In this document: positions 47,367-56,111 of the stretch, one piece after another
How positions within the stretch are numbered: the stretch's first letter is position 1
Layout of the letters: the number at the start of each line of letters is the position of its first letter
Assembly: GCF_030450125.1 (NCBI RefSeq)
Contig: NZ_CP123923.1
Span: 3,658,001 to 3,722,000, forward strand
Direction of reading: 5' to 3'
Source of the DNA: Streptomyces sp. WP-1
GTDB taxonomy: Bacteria > Actinomycetota > Actinomycetes > Streptomycetales > Streptomycetaceae
Length of the DNA: 64,000 nt
Notes under the pieces: generated by a model
The model's input: the letters and a program-made list of their open reading frames with translations, nothing else
Database searches by the model: none
What the model was told of the DNA's origin: nothing
Position numbers and translations under genes: made by a program

Positions 47367-49073
47367 ATGGCCGAACGGTGGGCACTCGCTCCGGCCGAGG
47401 ACGGTGGCGTGGACGTCGCCCCCCTCGGCCCGGACGGGCTGCCCGCCGGACCGGTGCGGCGGGAGAGCGATCCCGCCGGGGCGGTGCGGAGCCGCCCGGA
47501 GGTGACGCGCTGGGTGTGGCGGTCGACCGCCGACGTCTATCCGCGCCTGCTCGCCACGGGGGTGCGAGTGGAGCGGTGCTACGACATCGAGGTCGCCGAG
47601 ACCCTGCTGCTGGGCCACGAGGGGCGGTACGGCGAACCACGCTCGGCCGCCGCCGCCCTGGCCCGCCTCCGGGGCGGCCCCGTACCACCGGATCCGCCGC
47701 AGCGGGCGGCCGATCCGGGCGCCCAGTCCACGCTGTTCGAGTCCACCGGCGCCGCGCTGCCCCTGGCCGACCTCCTCGCGGTCTACGCCGAACAGCAGCG
47801 GCGGCACGAGAAGGCGGGTGATCCGGGCCGGATGCGGCTGCTGACCGCCGCCGAGTCCGCCGGCACCCTGGTGGCCGCCGAGATGAACCGGGCCGGGCTG
47901 CCCTGGAGCGCCGAGGTCCACCGCGGGCTGCTGCACGAGCTGCTCGGGGAGCGGTATGCGGGCGGGGGCGAGCCGCGCCGCCTCGCGGAGCTGGCGGACG
48001 AGGTCTCCGCCGCGTTCGGCCGCCGGGTCCGGCCCGATCTGCCGGCCGATGTGATCAAGGCGTTCGCGCAGGCCGGGATCAAGGTGAGATCCACCCGCCG
48101 CTGGGAGATCCAGTCCCTCGACCATCCGGCCGTCGCACCGCTGCTCGCCTACAAGAAGCTGTACCGCATCTGGGTGGCCCACGGCTGGTCCTGGCTCCAG
48201 GACTGGGTGCGCGAGGGCCGCTTCCGCCCGGAGTTCCAGGCCGGTGGCACGGTCACCGGGCGCTGGGTGACCCATGGCGGGGGCGCCCTGCAGATCCCCA
48301 AGGTGATCCGGCGGGCCGTGGTCGCCGACCCCGGCTGGCGGCTGGTGGTGGCCGACGCCGACCAGATGGAGCCGCGGGTACTGGCCGCGATCTCCCGCGA
48401 CCCCGGTCTGATGGAGGTCGCGGGCCGGGAGAGCGACCTCTACCAGGCGGTGTCCGACCGGGCCTTCTCCGGCGACCGCGACCAGGCCAAGCTGGCCGTG
48501 CTCGGCGCGGTCTACGGCCAGACCTCCGGCGACGGGCTGAAGAACCTCGCCGCACTGCGCCGCCGCTTCCCGAAGGCCGTCGCCTATGTCGACGACGCGG
48601 CGCGGGCGGGCGAGGAGGGCCGGCTGGTGCGGACCTGGCTGGGCCGCACCTGCCCGCCGGCGGCGGGTGCCGGCGAGGACGCGGCGGAGGAGGCGGGCAT
48701 CCCCATCGGGCCCGGGGAGGACGAGGGGGAGACCCCGGCCGACGGCCGGACGGCCTGGGTCCCGGGCTACGCCTCCGGCAACTCCCGTGCGCGGGGCCGC
48801 TTCGCGCGCAACTTCGTCGTCCAGGGCAGCGCCGCGGACTGGGCCCTGCTGCTGCTCGCCGCCCTGCGCCAGTCCTGTGCCGGGCTGCGGGCCGAGCTGG
48901 TCTTCTTCCAGCACGACGAGGTGATCGTGCACTGCCCCGCCGAGGAGGCCGACACCGTGGTGACCGCCATCCGCGACGCGTCCGCCCTCGCCGGCCGGCT
49001 GACCTTCGGCGAGACACCGGTGCGGTTTCCGTTCACGACGGCGGTGGTGGAGTGTTATGCGGACGCGAAATAG
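47367..49073 (+). CDS. Family A DNA polymerase paralogue (bifunctional exonuclease/polymerase-like)
   Basis: A 568-residue homologue of the polymerase half of DNA polymerase I. Motif A is VVADADQMEPRVLAAIS (PolA has DYSQIELR), motif B RDQAKLAVLGAVYGQTSGDG and motif C ELVFFQHDEVIVHCP with the catalytic HDE. The first 170 residues keep the position of the 3'-5' exonuclease fold, but I cannot find its metal-binding acidic set, so proofreading is doubtful. It lacks the 5' nuclease. Distinct from the main polA; role in repair or lagging-strand processing is unknown. Start ATG at 47367 (MAERWALAPAEDGG), about 50 bases after the HTH/Clp-N stop on the same strand. Confidence 0.87.
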   Translation: MAERWALAPAEDGGVDVAPLGPDGLPAGPVRRESDPAGAVRSRPEVTRWVWRSTADVYPRLLATGVRVERCYDIEVAETLLLGHEGRYGEPRSAAAALARLRGGPVPPDPPQRAADPGAQSTLFESTGAALPLADLLAVYAEQQRRHEKAGDPGRMRLLTAAESAGTLVAAEMNRAGLPWSAEVHRGLLHELLGERYAGGGEPRRLAELADEVSAAFGRRVRPDLPADVIKAFAQAGIKVRSTRRWEIQSLDHPAVAPLLAYKKLYRIWVAHGWSWLQDWVREGRFRPEFQAGGTVTGRWVTHGGGALQIPKVIRRAVVADPGWRLVVADADQMEPRVLAAISRDPGLMEVAGRESDLYQAVSDRAFSGDRDQAKLAVLGAVYGQTSGDGLKNLAALRRRFPKAVAYVDDAARAGEEGRLVRTWLGRTCPPAAGAGEDAAEEAGIPIGPGEDEGETPADGRTAWVPGYASGNSRARGRFARNFVVQGSAADWALLLLAALRQSCAGLRAELVFFQHDEVIVHCPAEEADTVVTAIRDASALAGRLTFGETPVRFPFTTAVVECYADAK

Positions 49074-49159
49074 GGAGGGGCGGGTGCGGTGCGCTGCCGC
49101 GCGGGGTGCCGGCGGACCCGTACGGACATACGGCGAACGGCCGCCGCCCTCACGCCGGT

Positions 49160-52100
49160 TCACTCGGCCAGCAGTTCCCGCAGTTCGGTCAGCACGGAGT
49201 GTGCGTCCGTGCCGGTCAGGGCGGTGAGGGCGGTGTGCCAGGCGGTGCGGGCCTCCTGGTGGCGGCCCTGGGCGTGCAGCAGGAGGCCGTGCTGGTGGCG
49301 GGCCAGGCCGCCCGTGTAGCGGTCGGCGCGGGCGTCGGCGCGGCGCAGCAGCTCGCCGCACTCGATGTACGCCCGCTCCCCCTCCCCCAGTTCCCGCAGC
49401 GCGCGGACCAGGCCGAGCCGGGTCTGGGACTCGCCGTGCCAGTCGCCGTGGCCGCCGAGGATGCTGAGGCTCTGCTCGAAGTGCCGGGCGGCGGCGGCCG
49501 GTTCGCCGAGGGTGAGATGGGCGTAGCCGATGTTGCAGTGCGCGGAGTGCCGCAGGATGACGGCGCCCACCTCCTCCCCGATCGCCAGCGAGCGCCGGTG
49601 CTGCTCGATGGCGGCGCGCGGATCGGTGTGCTCGTAGAGGTTGCCGAGATGGCTGTGGGTGACGGCCTCGCCGACGGGGTCGTTCAGCAGCCGCGCGTAG
49701 GACAGGCTCTGCCGCAGCGCCTCCTCGGACTCCGCGAACCGGCCGAGCCCCTCCAGCAGCAGCCCCCGGTTGTTCAGACAGCGCCGGATACGGCTGGGCA
49801 CGTCGAGCCGCCGCCAGCTCTCCAGGCAGCGGTCGGTCAGGGCGAGCGCGTCACTGTGCCGGCCGGTCAGGAAGTGCAGGCCCGCGAGATCGCCGAGGGC
49901 GTACGCCCGCGCCTCCTCGTCGTCGAGCCGGTGTGCCGCCCCGAGCGCGGCCCGCCCGAGCACCTCCAGCTCCGCGACCCGGCCGCTGCGCTGCACATAC
50001 GGGAACAACAGGCGGGTCAGCACCGAGAGATGGGCCAGCCTGCGCGGGTCCTCCGCGTCGGCGTTGCGCGCCACCAGCGCGACCACGTTCTCCAGCTCCG
50101 TCTCACCCCAGGCGAACGCCTGCCCGGCCGACTCGAAGGAGTGCAGCCCGGCCACATCGGCGGCGTGCTCCGGCGGCTGCGCGGAGGTCGGCCGCAGCCG
50201 GTCGTCCAGGTCGAGGCCGGGTTCCGTGATGGCGACGAGCGCGCGCTCGGCCACGGCGGCGTACCAGCGCAGGGCGACGAGGTCGGGGGGCGCCTCGTCC
50301 CGGGTGCGGGCGGGAGCCCGGTCGGCCGGGGAAGGGCCTGCCGTCGTACCGGACTCCAAGCCCGCCTCTGTCGCGGCCAGTTCGCGGGCGAACTCGCGGA
50401 CCAGGTCGTGCGGGGTGTAGCGGCCGTAGGCCGTCTCCTCCAGGAGGGCCACGTCGACCAGGCGGTCCAGGGCGGCCTCGGCGCGGCGCGCGTCGATGCC
50501 GGTGAGGCGGGCGAGGAGCGGGGCGCCGTAGGTCGGCAGGTCGAGCGCGCCGACGCGGCGCAGCAGCAGGGCCGCGTCCCGGTCGGCCTCGCGTGCGGCG
50601 GCGGCGAGGGCGTCATGGGCGACGGCGAGGGAGCGCCGGACGCTGAGGTCGTCGTACTCCAGCTGCCGCAATCTGCCTCCGGTGGCGGCCAGTTGACCGG
50701 CGAGCACGTCCGGGGTGAGGGCGCGCCGGGCCACGAGCCGGGCCGCGACCACGCGCAGCGCCAGCGGCAGTCCGCCGGTCAGCTCGACCAGGGCGTGCCC
50801 GGCGTCCAGCCCCGGGCGGCCGCTCAGCGCGCGGAGCAGGGCCGCGCTGTCCTCGCCGGTCAGCGGGGTGAGCGGGAAGCGCCGGGCGCCGTCGAGGGTG
50901 GTCAGCGGGGAGCGGCTGGTGACGATCACCGCGCAGCCGGGACCGGCCGGGAGCAGGGGGCGTACCTGGGCGGCGTCGGCCGCGTCGTCCAGGACCAGCA
51001 GGATGCGGGCGGGGGCGAGCAGGGAGCGGAGCAACGCGGCGGCCGTGTCCGGGTGTTCGGGCACATTGCGGGGCTCGACCCCGAGGTCGCGCAGCAGGGT
51101 GGCGAGCGCCTGCGCGGGGGCGAGCGGGGGCATGCCGGGGGTGGCGCCGTGCAGGTTGACGTAGAGCTGGCCGTCGGGGAAACGTTCCCGCAGCTCATGG
51201 GCCACGTGCAGGGCGAGCGCGCTCTTGCCGACGCCCGCCATGCCGGAGACCACGGCGACGGCCGGGCCCGGCGCGGGCGGCTCGGTCAGCGCGTGCCGCA
51301 GGGCGCGGTGGACGGGGGTGCGGCCGGTGAAGTGGGCGGGTGGGGGAGGCAGTTGGGCGGGGGGCGGGACTACGGGGGTGACCGGCTTGGGGTCGGCTCC
51401 TTGCGGGGGTGCGGGTGGTGCCGTGCGGTCCCGTTCCTCTGCGGGGCGGGCGGCCTCTACCGGGCGGGCGGCCTCCGCCGGGCGGGCGGCCTCTACCGGG
51501 CGGGCGGCTTCGGCCGGGCGGGCGGCCTCTACCGGGCGGGCGGCTTCGGCCGGGCGGGCGGCCTCCGCCGGGCGGCTAGCCTCGGCCGGGCGGGCGGCTT
51601 TCGCCGAGCGGGCAGCCTCCGCCGGGCGCGCAGCCTCCGTCGGCCGACAGGACTCATTGTCGTCCCCAGCCCCCTCCCGACACCCGTCCCCGGCCCCCTC
51701 CCGATCCCCGGTCCCGATCCGACCCCCGTCCCCGGACCCGCCCTCCCCCTCGTCCCCTGCATCCCCCTCGTCCCCCGAAAGCCACGCGTCGCCCCCGCCG
51801 CTCCCCCGCAGCACCTCGACATGGGCCTCGCGGATGCCGGGGCCGGGTTCGACGCCGAGTTCCTCGATCAGGCGGGCGCGCAGATCGCGGTGGACGGCGA
51901 GGGCCTCGGCCTGGCGGCCGGTGCGATGCAGGGCGAGCATCAGCTGGCGGTGGTACGCCTCGCGGAACGGATGCTCGGCGACGAGGGCCGACAGCTCGGG
52001 GACGAGCGCCGTCAACCGGGTTCCGCCGAGGGCGAGTTCGGCGTCGTACCGCCACTTCAGCAGGATCAGCCGCGCCTCCTCCAGGCGGGGCACCAGGGTG

Positions 52101-52660
52101 TGGCCGCCGAGGTCGGGCAGTCCGCTGAGCGGGGTGCCGCGCCACAGCGCGAGCGCGTGTGTGCAGGACCGTACGACGGCCGGCCAGTCCTGCCGGGCGT
52201 GCGCGGCGCGGGCGTCGGCCACCAGCGCGTCGAACACGTCCACGTCCAGCTCGCCCCGGTCGACGCGGAGCAGATAGCCCGGCGGCACGGACCTGAGCCG
52301 TTCGGGATCGTCCAGGAGCCGGCGCAGCCGGGTGACATGGTTGTGCAGGGACGCCTGCGCGGAGGCCGGGGGCGCCCCGCCCCACAGCGCGTCCTTCAGC
52401 GACTCGACCGAGACGACCCGGCCGGGCTCCAGCAGCAGCGCGGCGAGGAGGGCGCGCATCTTGGGGCTGCCGATGGCGCGGACGGCGTGTTCGGATGCGC
52501 TTCCGCCCGGTGCGTTCCCACCCGGCGCGTTCCCACCCGGTGCGCACCCGCCGGGGGTGTCGTCGCCGGGGGTGTCGTCGCCCGGGTCGCCGTACGGCGG
52601 CCGGTCGTAGAGGACCAGCGGACCCAGCAGACCGAACCGCAGCTCGCGCCGCCCTTTCAC
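49160..52660 (-). CDS. AfsR/SARP-family regulator with NB-ARC and TPR domains
   Basis: A 1166-residue regulator of the type that controls antibiotic clusters. An OmpR-like winged helix is at about 1-115, interrupted at 22-57 by a repetitive insertion (GDDTPGDDTPGG, then three PGG[NS]A units). A BTAD domain follows (about 118-265), then a low-complexity linker with the RPAEAA repeat, an NB-ARC ATPase with P-loop VVSGMAGVGKSALALHVAHE and RILLVLDDAADAAQVRPLLP, and C-terminal TPRs from about 820 (LNNRGLLLEGLGRFAESEEA and similar). All domains are uninterrupted, so it is likely functional. No biosynthetic cluster remains beside it, except an NRPS fragment about 1.6 kb upstream. Confidence 0.92.
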   Translation of the reverse strand: MKGRRELRFGLLGPLVLYDRPPYGDPGDDTPGDDTPGGCAPGGNAPGGNAPGGSASEHAVRAIGSPKMRALLAALLLEPGRVVSVESLKDALWGGAPPASAQASLHNHVTRLRRLLDDPERLRSVPPGYLLRVDRGELDVDVFDALVADARAAHARQDWPAVVRSCTHALALWRGTPLSGLPDLGGHTLVPRLEEARLILLKWRYDAELALGGTRLTALVPELSALVAEHPFREAYHRQLMLALHRTGRQAEALAVHRDLRARLIEELGVEPGPGIREAHVEVLRGSGGGDAWLSGDEGDAGDEGEGGSGDGGRIGTGDREGAGDGCREGAGDDNESCRPTEAARPAEAARSAKAARPAEASRPAEAARPAEAARPVEAARPAEAARPVEAARPAEAARPVEAARPAEERDRTAPPAPPQGADPKPVTPVVPPPAQLPPPPAHFTGRTPVHRALRHALTEPPAPGPAVAVVSGMAGVGKSALALHVAHELRERFPDGQLYVNLHGATPGMPPLAPAQALATLLRDLGVEPRNVPEHPDTAAALLRSLLAPARILLVLDDAADAAQVRPLLPAGPGCAVIVTSRSPLTTLDGARRFPLTPLTGEDSAALLRALSGRPGLDAGHALVELTGGLPLALRVVAARLVARRALTPDVLAGQLAATGGRLRQLEYDDLSVRRSLAVAHDALAAAAREADRDAALLLRRVGALDLPTYGAPLLARLTGIDARRAEAALDRLVDVALLEETAYGRYTPHDLVREFARELAATEAGLESGTTAGPSPADRAPARTRDEAPPDLVALRWYAAVAERALVAITEPGLDLDDRLRPTSAQPPEHAADVAGLHSFESAGQAFAWGETELENVVALVARNADAEDPRRLAHLSVLTRLLFPYVQRSGRVAELEVLGRAALGAAHRLDDEEARAYALGDLAGLHFLTGRHSDALALTDRCLESWRRLDVPSRIRRCLNNRGLLLEGLGRFAESEEALRQSLSYARLLNDPVGEAVTHSHLGNLYEHTDPRAAIEQHRRSLAIGEEVGAVILRHSAHCNIGYAHLTLGEPAAAARHFEQSLSILGGHGDWHGESQTRLGLVRALRELGEGERAYIECGELLRRADARADRYTGGLARHQHGLLLHAQGRHQEARTAWHTALTALTGTDAHSVLTELRELLAE
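51431..51646 (-). repeat. 18-bp minisatellite inside the SARP gene, 12 units
   Basis: Twelve imperfect 18-base units encode RPAEAA-type hexapeptides (variants RPVEAA, RPTEAA, RSAKAA) in the linker between BTAD and NB-ARC. The alternation of RPAEAA and RPVEAA in the central units suggests past duplication of a 36-base pair of units. Because units are multiples of three, copy-number change keeps the frame. Confidence 0.9.
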
Positions 52661-53109
52661 GCCGCTCCACTGCCTTCCCGCGCGGTCGGGGCCGACCGTG
52701 CTCCGCGGCGGGCGCGCACCCGCCGTACTCCTGGCGGGAATCCGTCCCGCAGGCGACGATTTCTCGCCACCTTCCGCGGCCGGTCCCCTGTCACCGTCCG
52801 TGAGGCGACCGGCCAGGTCAGCAGCGGTCCGGAGGTCCGGACGCCGGTGTTCTCACCGGCCTGCCGCCACTGCCGCCGGACAAGTTCCGGTCATCCGACC
52901 TGTCTCGTACCGACGCCCCCTCGGCCACATGTTAGCGATCCGTTGGTGAGACTTGATGTGATCATTCCATCGGAACCGGCCCGACGGCGCGCGCGTCAGT
53001 CGCGTCACTCGGGGGAGTGTCGCCGCAGGTCGGATCCGGGGACGTGGGTGGTCCCGGTCGGCGGAGGTGAACGACCGGGACCCCGTCCCGCCTCCGCGTC
53101 CCCGCGCCC
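52661..53109. other. Gap upstream of the SARP gene with a probable terminator
   Basis: A 449-base gap without a gene. At 53061-53097 nested stems (GCGGAGG/CCTCCGC outside, CGGGAC-CCC-GTCCCG inside) form a likely terminator for the glycosyltransferase gene. The SARP promoter must lie in the rest; the stretch at about 52930-52970 is the least GC-rich. Confidence 0.5.
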
Positions 53110-54003
53110 TCAGATCACGGGCGGGCGGCCCAGCCTGGTCAGGCGCCACACCGTGCGCCAGCGCATCGGACGGCGCTCCCCCGCCGGTTCCCGTACGCCC
53201 TCCACGAATCCGCCGAACCATGCCCGGAGCCCGGCTGCGGAGCGGGTGCGGGCGAGGGTGAGCAGGGTCCACACGCCCAGGTGCACCGGGATGAGCGGCA
53301 GCGGCAGCCGGCGCCGTACGAGCCAGACGCGGTTGCGGGCGTTGACGCGGTAGTAGATGGCGTGCCGGGCCGGGGAGGTCTTGGGGTGCTGGAGCAACAG
53401 TTCGGGGCAGTAGCGAATCCGCCAGCCGGCGTCGGCGGCGCGCCAGGCGAGGTCGGTCTCCTCGTGCGCGAAGAAGAACTCGGCCGGCCAGTCCCCGGTC
53501 TCGGCCAGCATGGCCGTGCTCAGGGCGTGGCCGCCGCCCAGGAATCCGGTGACGTAGCCGCCGCGCAGCGGGTCGGAGCCGCCGATCCTGGGCACGTGCC
53601 GCTGCTGGGTCTCGCCGTGCTCGTCGGCGATGCGGAAGCCGACGATGCCGAGGCGCGGGTCGGCGGCGTACAGGTCCCGCACCCGGCGCAGCACATCGGC
53701 ATCGACGAGCAGCCCGTCGTCGTCCAGTTCCACGACGACGTCGACGTCCCCGAACTCGCGCAGCCGGGCGAGGGCCACATTGCGGCCGCCGGGGCAGCCC
53801 AGGTTCTCCGGCACGTCGATGGTGGTGACCTCGCCGGGCAGGGAGAGGCGGCGGGCGAACTCGGGGAGCCGGCAGCCGTTGCCGACGATCACGGTCCGGG
53901 CGGGGGCGAGGTCCTGCTTGGCCACGGACTGAAGCAGGGCGTCGACCTCGGCGGGCCGGTTGCCCATGGTCACCACGGCGACGGCGATCCTCGGCTCCAC
54001 CAC
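53110..54003 (-). CDS. Family 2 glycosyltransferase
   Basis: A 297-residue GT-A enzyme: VAVVTMGNRPAEVDALLQSV at the start, VPENLGCPGGRNVALARL, the metal-binding DxD-like acidic strand VVVELDDDGLLVDADVLRRV, and AEFFFAHEETDLAWRAADAG near the acceptor site. The C-terminus has one hydrophobic segment (LPLPLIPVHLGVWTLLTLAR) that may bind the membrane. The GTG at 54003 has a GGGG-containing element 7 nt upstream. The frame stays open further upstream only because it runs into degraded NRPS sequence. Sugar and acceptor unknown. Confidence 0.82.
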   Translation of the reverse strand: MVEPRIAVAVVTMGNRPAEVDALLQSVAKQDLAPARTVIVGNGCRLPEFARRLSLPGEVTTIDVPENLGCPGGRNVALARLREFGDVDVVVELDDDGLLVDADVLRRVRDLYAADPRLGIVGFRIADEHGETQQRHVPRIGGSDPLRGGYVTGFLGGGHALSTAMLAETGDWPAEFFFAHEETDLAWRAADAGWRIRYCPELLLQHPKTSPARHAIYYRVNARNRVWLVRRRLPLPLIPVHLGVWTLLTLARTRSAAGLRAWFGGFVEGVREPAGERRPMRWRTVWRLTRLGRPPVI

Positions 54004-54239
54004 GTGCACACCCCATCCGGCAGCGGCGGCGCGTCCCTGGCCGCGCGCCGCCCATCGCCCACCAAGATGTCGGCCGGCCTTCCCCGGTTCTCCCTCCCCC
54101 ATTGCCTTTACACCCTTTTTGAGGTGTTTTGCCGGACACAGGGGAATTCTGGTCCTGAGTATGGCCGATCGACCTCCGAACCGGGCGGTCGGTATACGCC
54201 GGATTCCCCCCGGGCCGGGTGCCGTTCTGCCGCCCGGTG

Positions 54240-54480
54240 TTCCTGAGTCGGCGCGGACCGGGAACGCGTCGGTGAACAGCCCGATCAGATGGCGCAGTTC
54301 GGGCTCCTGGCGCTGGGCCGCGGTGGAGCCGATGAGCAGGTCCCGCTGCCCGGTGTGCCGGGCGAGCACCACGCCGAGCGGGGCGGCGACGGTCATGAAC
54401 CGGGCCGTATCGACCGGCGCTCCGCGAGCGCCCTCAGCAGCCGGGCCCGTTCCGGTGATCGCGCGGGTGCGCCCGGGGGG
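54240..54480 (-). pseudogene. Remnant of an NRPS condensation domain
   Basis: In one frame the minus strand reads FMTVAAPLGVVLARHTGQ then IGSTAAQRQEPELRHLIGLF and TDAFPVRAD, the typical middle of a condensation domain (compare YTGQ-D-xxVGTP and LIGFFVNT). Just upstream, ERARLLRALAER continues the domain in another frame, so a frameshift is visible. Both ends are missing; after RAD the sequence is unrelated. It indicates a lost nonribosomal peptide gene. Confidence 0.6.
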
Positions 54481-54586
54481 GGATGATCGCCACCTGTTCT
54501 CCTACGGTCTCGGCACATCTGCCAGGACCGCAGGAGGGCGCGGTCAGCCCGAGGTTATGCAGCGGAAGGGCGCGACCGCCCCGGGT

Positions 54587-54960
54587 TCACACGGCGAGGA
54601 ACCGGGCGATGTCCCGGACCTCGGCATCGAGGGCCCGCGCGTGCGCGTCGGCCGCGTCCGGGGCCTGCCCGCCCCCGCCGGGGAACATCTCCAGATCGAC
54701 ACCACGCGCCCGGTCCCGGCGTCACACCCCGCGCCAGGCCCGTCCACCACCACGGTGGGGCTGATCCGACCGCCGCCCGGCCAGACCCTGCGCGCGTGCT
54801 CGGACTCCACGGACAGTCGGCGGCCGGCGAAGCCCAATAGGTAGTTGCCGTAGGCCGGCAGCAAGCGGATATCCCCGGTCGGCTCCGGAGCGGACGGCGT
54901 ACCGGTCGCCGGCGCGTACCCGTCCTGGCCCTCGACCCGGCACGGTTCGCTGACCCGGCA
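54587..54960 (-). pseudogene. Broken AlkZ/YcaQ-type winged-helix DNA-binding protein, C-terminal part
   Basis: The minus strand encodes DIRLLPAYGNYLLGFAGR and RVWPGGGRISPTVVVDG, the conserved C-terminal block of winged-helix proteins of the AlkZ family. After TGRVV the frame shifts and continues as VDLEMFPGGGGQAPDA and ARALDAEVRDIARFLAV to a TGA at 54587. The N-terminal two thirds are absent. Members include interstrand-crosslink glycosylases and self-resistance proteins in antibiotic clusters. Confidence 0.65.
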
Positions 54961-54969
54961 CGGTTCGCT
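54934..54969. repeat. Perfect 18-bp tandem duplication
   Basis: GACCCGGCACGGTTCGCT occurs twice head to tail (54934-54951 and 54952-54969), at the upstream edge of the AlkZ-like remnant. Confidence 0.85.
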
Positions 54970-55167
54970 CAGACCGGCCCCGAGCAGGCCAAGGCATCCC
55001 TCGAAACGGCCTTAGTTCATGCGGTGGATCATCGGTGTCGGCAGTAGGTTCCGGCAGGGTGAGGTGTTCGGGCGCGCTGGCCGTACGTAGACCTGGAAGC
55101 GGAGCTGTTCCGCCCGGAGTGAGTTACAGCGCCTCACTTGGCGGCACAGTCGCGAAGACCCGCACGC

Positions 55168-55727
55168 ATGTGGGCGCGCCTGCGCCACTTCGAGCCGTGC
55201 CCGCCGGACTGCACGACGCACAAGGGCTACAAGCGGGGCCGCCCGAAGCCATGCACCGAGCACACGAGCGCCTGCCCGACCCTCCGGGAGGCGAGCTCGT
55301 CCTCACCCGCCCCAAAACGAAGGGGAGTAGCAACGCCGTCCGTCGCTGGGGAGTTGACCAAGATCACCATGTGGTGTTTTCGCGGCCGGACGGACCCCGC
55401 TGGACCCACGCGCCGACTACGAGAAACAAGGAGCTGCTCGTGGAAGCGGGCGTCGATGACCGTCGTCTGTACGACGGGAGTCGTCACACCGCCGGCACGA
55501 TCCTGAACGGGCTGGGTGTGGACATGCCCACGATCATGGAGATCCTTCGGCACACCCAGATCAGCCAGACGCGGCTGTACGTGAAGGGCGGATCGCATCT
55601 GTCGAAGGAGGCCATGCGGCGTATGGGCGAGTTCTTCGTGCCGGCGTCAGCCAGCCCCGACGCGGGACCCACTGAGACCGCCGACAGTCGCGCGGCCCGC
55701 TCCCGGCGCCGCCGTCGCCTCCGCTGA
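55168..55727 (+). pseudogene. Decayed tyrosine integrase, C-terminal part
   Basis: Two frames are needed. From 55168 one frame reads LRHFEPCPPDCTTHKGYKRG and CTEHTSACP, a cysteine-rich insertion common in Streptomyces integrases. From about 55285 another reads GGELVLTRPKTKG, then, after loss of about 30 residues, VFSRPDGPRW, LVEAGVDDRRLYDGSRHTAG and ILRHTQISQTRLYVKGG. The arginine of RHTAG, the histidine of RHTQ and the catalytic tyrosine of RLY are kept, but the N-terminal arm-binding and first-arginine parts are missing. The gene ends 49 bases before a partial tRNA-Thr copy. Confidence 0.75.
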
Positions 55728-55732
55728 ACGCA

Positions 55733-55766
55733 AAACCCCAGGTCAGCGAACTTCTGACCTGGGTTT
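55733..55766 (+). terminator. Terminator after the first integrase remnant
   Basis: AAACCCCAGGTCAG pairs with CTGACCTGGGTTT (one bulged C) around a seven-base loop, directly before the partial tRNA copy. Confidence 0.75.
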
Positions 55767-55775
55767 CCAGCGGAA

Positions 55776-55816
55776 CCGCTTTCGGGATTCGAACCCGAGA
55801 CCTATGCATTACGGGT
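55776..55816 (-). other. Partial tRNA-Thr 3' end, attachment-site copy
   Basis: Forty-one bases match the 3' half of the intact tRNA-Thr at 57584-57624 with two mismatches, covering acceptor strand, T arm and the anticodon stem edge. The tRNA identity ends abruptly at 55816. This is the expected remnant left by site-specific integration into a tRNA 3' end. Confidence 0.85.
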
Positions 55817-56111
55817 TCTCCGCTTGTGATCCGCAGAGGTCCGCCAAGCTCCCCGAAGTAGGATCACACCTGTTCAAGTGCCCCTCCAGGGCCTGTTGGG
55901 CCTCAACGGATGGGCCTGGCGCTGGCAACACAGGGCAGCAATTAAGACCGCAGCCCCTCTCACGGTCTCTGCTGCTGCAGCGCTGGCCATGGGGGGCAGA
56001 GGTGCCTGACCGCTTCAAGACGCTGCAACTACCGTTCTAAGCGTCGCGATTTTCTGGCTCCGGCGTAGCGCCCATCCTGCATACTGAGCTGCCGAGTACC
56101 CAGGGGGGTGC
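55817..56111 (+). promoter_or_regulatory. Region upstream of the RelA/SpoT-like cassette
   Basis: I see no reliable gene in these 295 bases, which are lower in GC than the core. CATACT (56080-56085), preceded by TG as in an extended -10, lies about 27 bases before the ATG and is the best promoter candidate; no clear -35 is present. A GGCG-TAG-CGCC hairpin lies just before it. Confidence 0.35.

Noticed and set aside
51431..51646. CRISPR-like tandem repeats
   Set aside because: Units are contiguous 18-mers without spacers and encode an in-frame hexapeptide.
49052..53353. A plus-strand open frame of more than 1400 codons
   Set aside because: It is the antisense of the SARP gene; the predicted protein is low-complexity G/R/Q/H-rich.
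53110..54396. A glycosyltransferase with a 130-residue N-terminal domain
   Set aside because: The extra N-terminus is NRPS condensation-domain debris and junk in a frame that happens to stay open; the GTG at 54003 fits the GT-A fold.
55776..55816. A second functional tRNA-Thr
   Set aside because: Only the 3' half is present; D arm and 5' acceptor strand are missing and the anticodon loop is interrupted.
55804..56040. Plus-strand 78-codon frame starting in the tRNA fragment
   Set aside because: It begins inside the att repeat, has no ribosome site and no recognisable sequence.
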